Of a stretch of DNA of 64,000 nt, positions 59,708-64,000 are shown in pieces; position 1 is the first letter of the stretch; every line of letters starts with the position of its first letter. This DNA is from an uncultured Alphaproteobacteria bacterium (GTDB lineage Bacteria > Pseudomonadota > Alphaproteobacteria > HIMB59 > GCA-002718135), in NCBI GenBank assembly GCA_902594815.1, contig CACJNL010000005.1, positions 1-64,000 on the forward strand, in the 5' to 3' direction. The position numbers and the translations under genes were made by a program. The notes beneath the pieces were generated by a model, which had not been told where the DNA came from, did not search any database, and saw only the letters and a list, made by a program, of their open reading frames with translations.

Positions 59708-61332
59708 ATGTAATGTGAATTAAATTGTTTTTTTAAATCGATTAGAATTTCTCTAGCAGCATTTGCTCCTGGTGCTCCCATAACACCTCCACCTGGGTGA
59801 GTGCTAGATCCACACATATAAAGATTTTTAATAGGTGTTTTATATTGGGCATAACCAGGTATTGGTCTATTAAACATTAATTGATCCATTGTGAGCTCAC
59901 CTTGGAAAATATTTCCCTCAGTTAATCCAACTTCTTTTTCAAGTTCTTTGGGTGTTCTTATTTCAGCATGTTTTATGATGTCATTAAAGTTTTCAGAGTA
60001 TGAACCAATTCTACTCATCACATGTTTCCCAAACTCTAATCTCTTTTCTTCAGTCCATCCTCCATCTGCTAAATTATAAGGAACATATTGAACAAAAACA
60101 GACATATAATGCTTACCTTGTGGTGCCATTGTTGGATCATTAATACTCGGTATGCACATATCTACATATGGGAATTGAGACCATCGTCCATCTTTCCAAT
60201 CATCATATGCACCTTCCATTTCTTCAATACTTTGGGTAATGTGTAGGTCGCCTGTTCCAGCAGGATCACCTTCAGGAATACTTTTCCATATTGGCAAATC
60301 ATCAAGTGCAATATTTAATTTTCCTGATGAGCCTCTTATTTTGAAATTTTTTACTGCATTATAAAAATCATCAGGCAATTCTTTTTTTTCAACAACTTTT
60401 AAAAAAGTTCTTTTCACATCAAGGTTTGAAACTAACTTATCTGCAAATATTTCATCGCCATTTTCTAGAACAACACCATGGCTACGATTATTTTTAATCA
60501 ATATTTTAGTTACGGGAGATCCTGCAATGATATCACCTCCATTTGCTTTTAGAGAAGCGGCCATTGCTTTTGTAATTGATCCCATTCCTCCACGTGAGTA
60601 TCCCCATGCGCCAACAGTTCCATCAACCTCACCCATATAATGATGCAATAATACATAAGCTGAACCTGGTGAATAGGGACCAAGAGCAGTGCCAATTATT
60701 GCTGATCCAGCTAAATGAGCTTTGACTACATCTGACTCAAAATATTCTTCTAAATAATCACGGACACTCATTGTCCAAAAACGAATAGTGTCATAAATTT
60801 CTTTTTCTCCTAATCCTCCTAGTTCATCTTTTGCTGCAAAATATTTTGCAAAATCCAAAAGCCCCATAATATCTTTTGGTCTAAATGAAGTTGGGTCAGG
60901 AGGTGTCATTTTTAAAAGAGGTTTTATTATTTTGCACTGCCTCATGACGTCTTTACCAAATCTCTCATAAGCCTCTGCATCTTTTTTTGAAAATTGAGCT
61001 ATTGATCTATAATTTAGATCATGGTCACTATAGTGAGCATAAAATCTACCATCATCAAGCATTGTAGCGCTTCCCTCATAAGGAATTATTTGCAAACCGT
61101 ACTTTGAAAGCTCTAAATCTCTAAATATCTCTGGTCTAAGTAAACTACATACATACGAACAATTAGAATATGTCCAGCCTGGATGCAATTCTCTACTTAC
61201 AGCAGCTCCACCAACATAACTATGACGTTCGATTACAGCTACTTTTAATCCAGCTTTAGCTAGATAACATGCAGTTGTCAGGCCATTATGACCACCACCA
61301 ACAATTGCTACATCATACTTAGTTTTTGGCAT
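59704..61332 (-). CDS. PYROXD2/CrtI-like FAD oxidoreductase
   Basis: A 542-residue FAD protein of the same group: AIVGGGHNGLTTACYLAKAG, VAVIERHSYVGGAAVSREL, a middle region with YSRGGMGSITKAMAAS (FAD/substrate domain boundary), VSNLDVKRTFL and the C-terminal LYMCGSSTHPGGGVMGAPG. It is the first gene of a left-going operon that also contains the shorter paralog, the GcvT-like protein, the acyl-CoA dehydrogenase, the CoA ligase and CaiD. A perfect TTGAATG/CATTCAA palindrome stands 19 bases before its ATG and overlaps its likely promoter. The reaction is unknown; oxidation of a methylated amine or its acyl derivative is a guess from context. Confidence 0.8.
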   Translation of the reverse strand: MPKTKYDVAIVGGGHNGLTTACYLAKAGLKVAVIERHSYVGGAAVSRELHPGWTYSNCSYVCSLLRPEIFRDLELSKYGLQIIPYEGSATMLDDGRFYAHYSDHDLNYRSIAQFSKKDAEAYERFGKDVMRQCKIIKPLLKMTPPDPTSFRPKDIMGLLDFAKYFAAKDELGGLGEKEIYDTIRFWTMSVRDYLEEYFESDVVKAHLAGSAIIGTALGPYSPGSAYVLLHHYMGEVDGTVGAWGYSRGGMGSITKAMAASLKANGGDIIAGSPVTKILIKNNRSHGVVLENGDEIFADKLVSNLDVKRTFLKVVEKKELPDDFYNAVKNFKIRGSSGKLNIALDDLPIWKSIPEGDPAGTGDLHITQSIEEMEGAYDDWKDGRWSQFPYVDMCIPSINDPTMAPQGKHYMSVFVQYVPYNLADGGWTEEKRLEFGKHVMSRIGSYSENFNDIIKHAEIRTPKELEKEVGLTEGNIFQGELTMDQLMFNRPIPGYAQYKTPIKNLYMCGSSTHPGGGVMGAPGANAAREILIDLKKQFNSHYI

Positions 61333-61351
61333 TTTGATTTCTTATATTTCT

Positions 61352-61367
61352 TTGAATGACCATTCAA
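61352..61367. promoter_or_regulatory. TTGAATG-AC-CATTCAA palindrome, candidate BetI-like TetR operator
   Basis: A perfect 7+7 base inverted repeat with a 2-base centre lies between the divergent flavoprotein gene (start 61332) and the TetR gene (start 61428). On the leftward strand its TTGAAT can serve as the -35, with TATAAG 15 bases on as -10, so binding would block the flavoprotein operon. The same TGAA-N6-TTCA core appears at 53039-53054. BetI and other TetR proteins bind palindromes of this size in such divergent gaps. Confidence 0.65.
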
Positions 61368-61427
61368 CCAAATTCCTTGAAAAAACAATAATTTTATGAA
61401 AAAATCACTTTATTTTAGAGAATTTAA

Positions 61428-62051
61428 ATGGCTAGTAAAAATCAAAGATCAGAGAATAAAAAAAATAGTAATTTAAGACTTATATCTTCAACGATAAAAA
61501 ATTTATCAAAAAAAGGCATAAATGACCTTACTATGAATGATGTGTCTCAAGGCGCAGGTTTATCACAAGGGATAGTTAACTTTCATTTCAAAAGTAAAGA
61601 ATTACTGTTGATAGAAACTTTGAAATTTATTTCTAACGAATATCTGACATCATTTGATAAATATTTAAAAAAAGCTGGAGCTGATCCTAAGTTAAAAATA
61701 ATCAATATGATAGAAAATGATTTTAGTTCCAAAATATGTACCCCAGAAAAAATTTCTGTATGGTTTACTTTCTTTAGTGAAATTAAATTCAAGCCTGCTT
61801 ATAGACAAATCTGTAGAGAGAGAGATTTATATTATCAGAATGTAACAGAAAATATATTTTTTGAATTAATTAAGATTGAAAAAAATAATTTATCCAAAAA
61901 AAGTTTATCAATAGCATTTCAATCATTAATTATGGGTTTATGGATTAATCAATTAGATGAACCATCAAAATTTTCTAGATCTGAGTCAAAGAAAATATGT
62001 ATTGATTATCTTAAAACTCATTTTCCGAAACAATTCAAAGGATATTCTTAA
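61428..62051 (+). CDS. TetR/AcrR family regulator, BetI-like
   Basis: A 207-residue TetR repressor. The helix-turn-helix is at about residues 38-62 (LTMNDVSQGAGLSQGIVNFHFKSKELLL). The ligand-binding part keeps BetI-like landmarks: EKISVWFTFFSEIKFKPAYRQICRER, and LIMGLWINQL near the end. BetI releases DNA when choline binds. Here the ligand may be a quaternary amine or its CoA ester. It is divergent from the flavoprotein/GcvT/CoA operon, with a perfect palindrome between, and its stop overlaps the next ATG by one base. Local repression of the divergent operon is therefore the simplest reading. Confidence 0.85.
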   Translation: MASKNQRSENKKNSNLRLISSTIKNLSKKGINDLTMNDVSQGAGLSQGIVNFHFKSKELLLIETLKFISNEYLTSFDKYLKKAGADPKLKIINMIENDFSSKICTPEKISVWFTFFSEIKFKPAYRQICRERDLYYQNVTENIFFELIKIEKNNLSKKSLSIAFQSLIMGLWINQLDEPSKFSRSESKKICIDYLKTHFPKQFKGYS

Positions 62052-63226
62052 TGTATAGTGGAATGACAAAATCAGCTTTAGAATGGCAAATCAAAATAAG
62101 AAAATTTGTTGATAATGAATTAATTCCTTGGGAAGTACATGCAGAAAAAAATTCTGGTAATTTGCCCTCTGACATTGAAAAAAAGCATTCTGATATAGCA
62201 ATTAAGCTCGGCTTGCCTGGTATGGGAATATCAAAAAAAGAAGGTGGTTTGGAGCTTTCAATGTTTGAGCAAATGATTATTTGGGAACAGTTAGGAAGAG
62301 TAACTAATGCATTATGTTGGTGTTTCTCTGAGGCACAAGATTGGATGGAAGAAAATTTTACAACTTTTCAAAAAGAAAATTATTTGTATCCTTTACTTAA
62401 AGGTGAAAAAAAAGAATGTTATGCTATTACTGAAAAGGGATCAGGCTCAGATGTAAATGGTTCAATCAAAACTACAGCTGAGTTGATTGATGGTAATTAT
62501 ATAATTAATGGTGAAAAGTGGTATGTCACTAGCGCCAACAAAGCTGATTTCTTTTTTTTGCAAGCAAAATTAAAAAATGGAAAAAACAAAGATCAACATG
62601 CCTTATTTATTGTTGATAAAAATTTAGAAGGTATTGAATTAATCGATACTCCAGAATTTACGCATACTTTTTCTCATCATCATTGTATTTACAATTTTAA
62701 TAACGTTAAGATACCTTCGAATTGTATCATTGGAAAAGAAGATGATGGAATGGCATATACGCATTCTTGGTTTCGTCATGAAAGATTAGGAATTGCTGCT
62801 AGGTGTTGCGGGGCAGCAGAAAGATTAATATTTGAGGCAACTAAATTTGCCAAAGATAGAGAAGCTAGCGGAACTAAAATAAAAGATTTTCAATTAATTC
62901 AGTCAATGTTAGCTGATAGTGTAACTGAACTTGCTGCAACAAGAGTCTTGCTTTTTGAAATTTGCAAAGAGCATGATAATCAAACTGATGTCAAAATTCT
63001 TCATGCTAAATGTTCGATGATAAAACTATATGCATCTGAAATGGCTAACCGTGTAGCAGATAGAGCAGTACAAATATTTGGTGGAAGAGGCTATATGAGA
63101 GAAAATGTTGCTGAGAGATTTTTTAGAGAGTTGAGAGCTGATCGTATCTGGGAAGGAACAAGTGAAATTCAACGTATCATTATTGCAAATTCACTCTATA
63201 AAAGAGGTTTAGAAAATTTAATTTGA
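62051..63226 (+). CDS. Acyl-CoA dehydrogenase
   Basis: A 391-residue acyl-CoA dehydrogenase. It shows YAITEKGSGSDVNGSIKT for FAD binding, GEKWYVTSANKAD, then an unusual FSHHHCIYNFNNV in the substrate-side strand, and the C-terminal RELRADRIWEGTSEIQR with the catalytic Glu. The initial helix (SALEWQIKIRKFVDNEL) is typical. It shares a base with the TetR gene and is followed after one base by an ABC permease gene. It is a distinct branch from the dehydrogenase at 55893, so a different acyl-CoA of the same pathway is likely. Confidence 0.87.
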   Translation: MYSGMTKSALEWQIKIRKFVDNELIPWEVHAEKNSGNLPSDIEKKHSDIAIKLGLPGMGISKKEGGLELSMFEQMIIWEQLGRVTNALCWCFSEAQDWMEENFTTFQKENYLYPLLKGEKKECYAITEKGSGSDVNGSIKTTAELIDGNYIINGEKWYVTSANKADFFFLQAKLKNGKNKDQHALFIVDKNLEGIELIDTPEFTHTFSHHHCIYNFNNVKIPSNCIIGKEDDGMAYTHSWFRHERLGIAARCCGAAERLIFEATKFAKDREASGTKIKDFQLIQSMLADSVTELAATRVLLFEICKEHDNQTDVKILHAKCSMIKLYASEMANRVADRAVQIFGGRGYMRENVAERFFRELRADRIWEGTSEIQRIIIANSLYKRGLENLI

Positions 63227-63227
63227 T

Positions 63228-64000
63228 ATGAGCTCAACTTTACAAAATATATATTTTAGAAGTGATCAGGCTAAAGCATATACTCTTTTAAGCCCTGCAC
63301 TAATCTTAGTTATTTTTGCCATGGCTGCTCCAATGATAGTAATGATATTTACGAGTTTCAATACTCAAATATCAATGATTGAAATTGATAGAACTTTTAC
63401 CACAGGTAGATATGAAGATTTTTTTTCAAAACCAATTTTTTCAATGCTTCTCTTTCGCTCTGTAAAAATATCATTTTTTGTTACCTTGCTGACTTTATTA
63501 ACCACTTATCCATTGGCTTACTACATAGCTTTTTATGTCAAAAAAAATAAAATGCTATGGATTGTCTTAATGACACTTCCTTTTTGGACTAGCTATCTAC
63601 TCAGAGTTTTTTCATGGAGAGTAATTTTAGGAAATAAAGGGGTAATCAATTCTGCACTTATGGGAACAGGTATGATTGACGAGCCACTTGGATTTTTATT
63701 ATACAATCAGGCAGCTGTGATAATCACTTTATCTCATGCATGGGCGGCATTTGCTATTTTGCCTTTGTATGTATCGCTTGATAAAATTGATAAATCTCTT
63801 TTGGAAGCATCTTATGATCTTGGTAATACTAAATTTGAAACATTTTGGAGGGTGACCTTTCCTTTGTCATTACCAGGAGTTATTGGGGCAATATTAATTA
63901 TTTTTATTCCAACAGTAGGGGATTATGTTACGCCACAGTTAGTTGGAGGGACTGATGGTCGAATGTTATCAAATATGATTCAAAGCTTGTTTGGCAGGGC
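63228..64000 (+). CDS. Partial ABC transporter permease, PotB type
   Basis: The gene starts at an ATG at 63228-63230, one base after the acyl-CoA dehydrogenase stop, and runs off the right edge with 257 codons visible. The N terminus has a first helix (AYTLLSPALILVIFAMAAPMIVMIF), then an extracytoplasmic loop, and further helices of the BPD_transp_1 domain. The EAA loop that contacts the ATPase reads LLEASYDLGNTKFETFWRVTFP, with the conserved Gly in place. PotB-type permeases import spermidine, putrescine or other amines and small osmolytes with a PotC partner. Its partners must lie beyond the window. Confidence 0.88.
   Translation, partial: MSSTLQNIYFRSDQAKAYTLLSPALILVIFAMAAPMIVMIFTSFNTQISMIEIDRTFTTGRYEDFFSKPIFSMLLFRSVKISFFVTLLTLLTTYPLAYYIAFYVKKNKMLWIVLMTLPFWTSYLLRVFSWRVILGNKGVINSALMGTGMIDEPLGFLLYNQAAVIITLSHAWAAFAILPLYVSLDKIDKSLLEASYDLGNTKFETFWRVTFPLSLPGVIGAILIIFIPTVGDYVTPQLVGGTDGRMLSNMIQSLFGR

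Noticed and set aside
1-64000. CRISPR arrays, tRNA or rRNA genes, insertion sequences
   Set aside because: No evenly spaced repeats, cloverleaf-like sequence or transposase-like protein was seen; intergenic spaces are nearly all too short to hold them.

Overview
The window is a very AT-rich, gene-dense bacterial chromosome segment. Genes overlap by a few bases or sit a few bases apart, there is only one gap over 300 bases, and I see no rRNA, tRNA, insertion sequence or CRISPR array. AT-rich streamlined DNA, carnitine/glycine-betaine catabolism, a ProXWV uptake system, a BetI-like repressor and sulfated-polysaccharide genes together suggest a free-living marine alphaproteobacterium of the SAR11/HIMB59/AEGEAN-169 kind. 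That placement is inference; there is no marker gene here to prove it.

Region 1 (1-33072) is a large surface-polysaccharide island, visibly more AT-rich and Lys/Asn/Ile-rich than the rest. It holds a nucleotide-sugar 4,6-dehydratase (PseB-like), a UDP-glucuronate 4-epimerase-like enzyme, an O-antigen ligase family protein and an EpsG-type polymerase, a PglK/MsbA-like ABC exporter, KpsS-like and other glycosyltransferases, two UDP-sugar 6-dehydrogenases (one fused to a CBS pair), a radical SAM/SPASM enzyme and a Gfo/Idh/MocA oxidoreductase. It also holds a nonulosonic-acid block (NeuA-like, PseG/GT-B-like, NeuB), an OafA-type acyltransferase-SGNH protein, two sulfotransferases, two DegT aminotransferases, a CDP-sugar block (RfbF, RfbG, epimerase) and finally a WecA/MraY-family initiating transferase. 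The genes form back-to-back operons: left-going 1-2321, right-going 2391-16608, left-going 16601-22990, right-going 23046-33072.

Region 2 (33069-44298) switches abruptly to small-molecule metabolism: a class V PLP enzyme, a class II aldolase, an aldehyde dehydrogenase, a gamma-butyrobetaine-hydroxylase/TmpA-like Fe(II)/2-oxoglutarate oxygenase, an EamA exporter, a glycine betaine/proline-type ABC importer (proX-proW-proV), an SDR and a BetA-like choline dehydrogenase.

Region 3 (44299-64000) starts with a small unannotated ORF and an ScfR/RamB-like regulator, followed by a mostly left-going catabolic block. That block has an MDR reductase, L-carnitine dehydrogenase, a BKACE-type dehydrocarnitine cleavage enzyme, a divergent betainyl-CoA thioesterase, a TmpB/PhnZ-like HD oxygenase, GNAT, MFS, a class III aminotransferase, CaiD-like crotonobetainyl-CoA hydratase, an NDP-forming acyl-CoA synthetase, an acyl-CoA dehydrogenase, a GcvT-like aminomethyltransferase and two PYROXD2/CrtI-like flavoproteins. 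A divergent BetI-like TetR gene, a second acyl-CoA dehydrogenase and a truncated PotB-like permease end the window.

Read together, regions 2 and 3 encode uptake of quaternary amines and several routes converging on glycine betaine: choline oxidation; gamma-butyrobetaine to carnitine by hydroxylation or by a CoA route (ligase, dehydrogenase, CaiD); carnitine to dehydrocarnitine to betainyl-CoA to betaine; and possibly trimethylaminoethylphosphonate to betaine. Two matching TGAA-N6-TTCA palindromes, each placed over a likely promoter, suggest that the TetR protein controls at least two of these operons.
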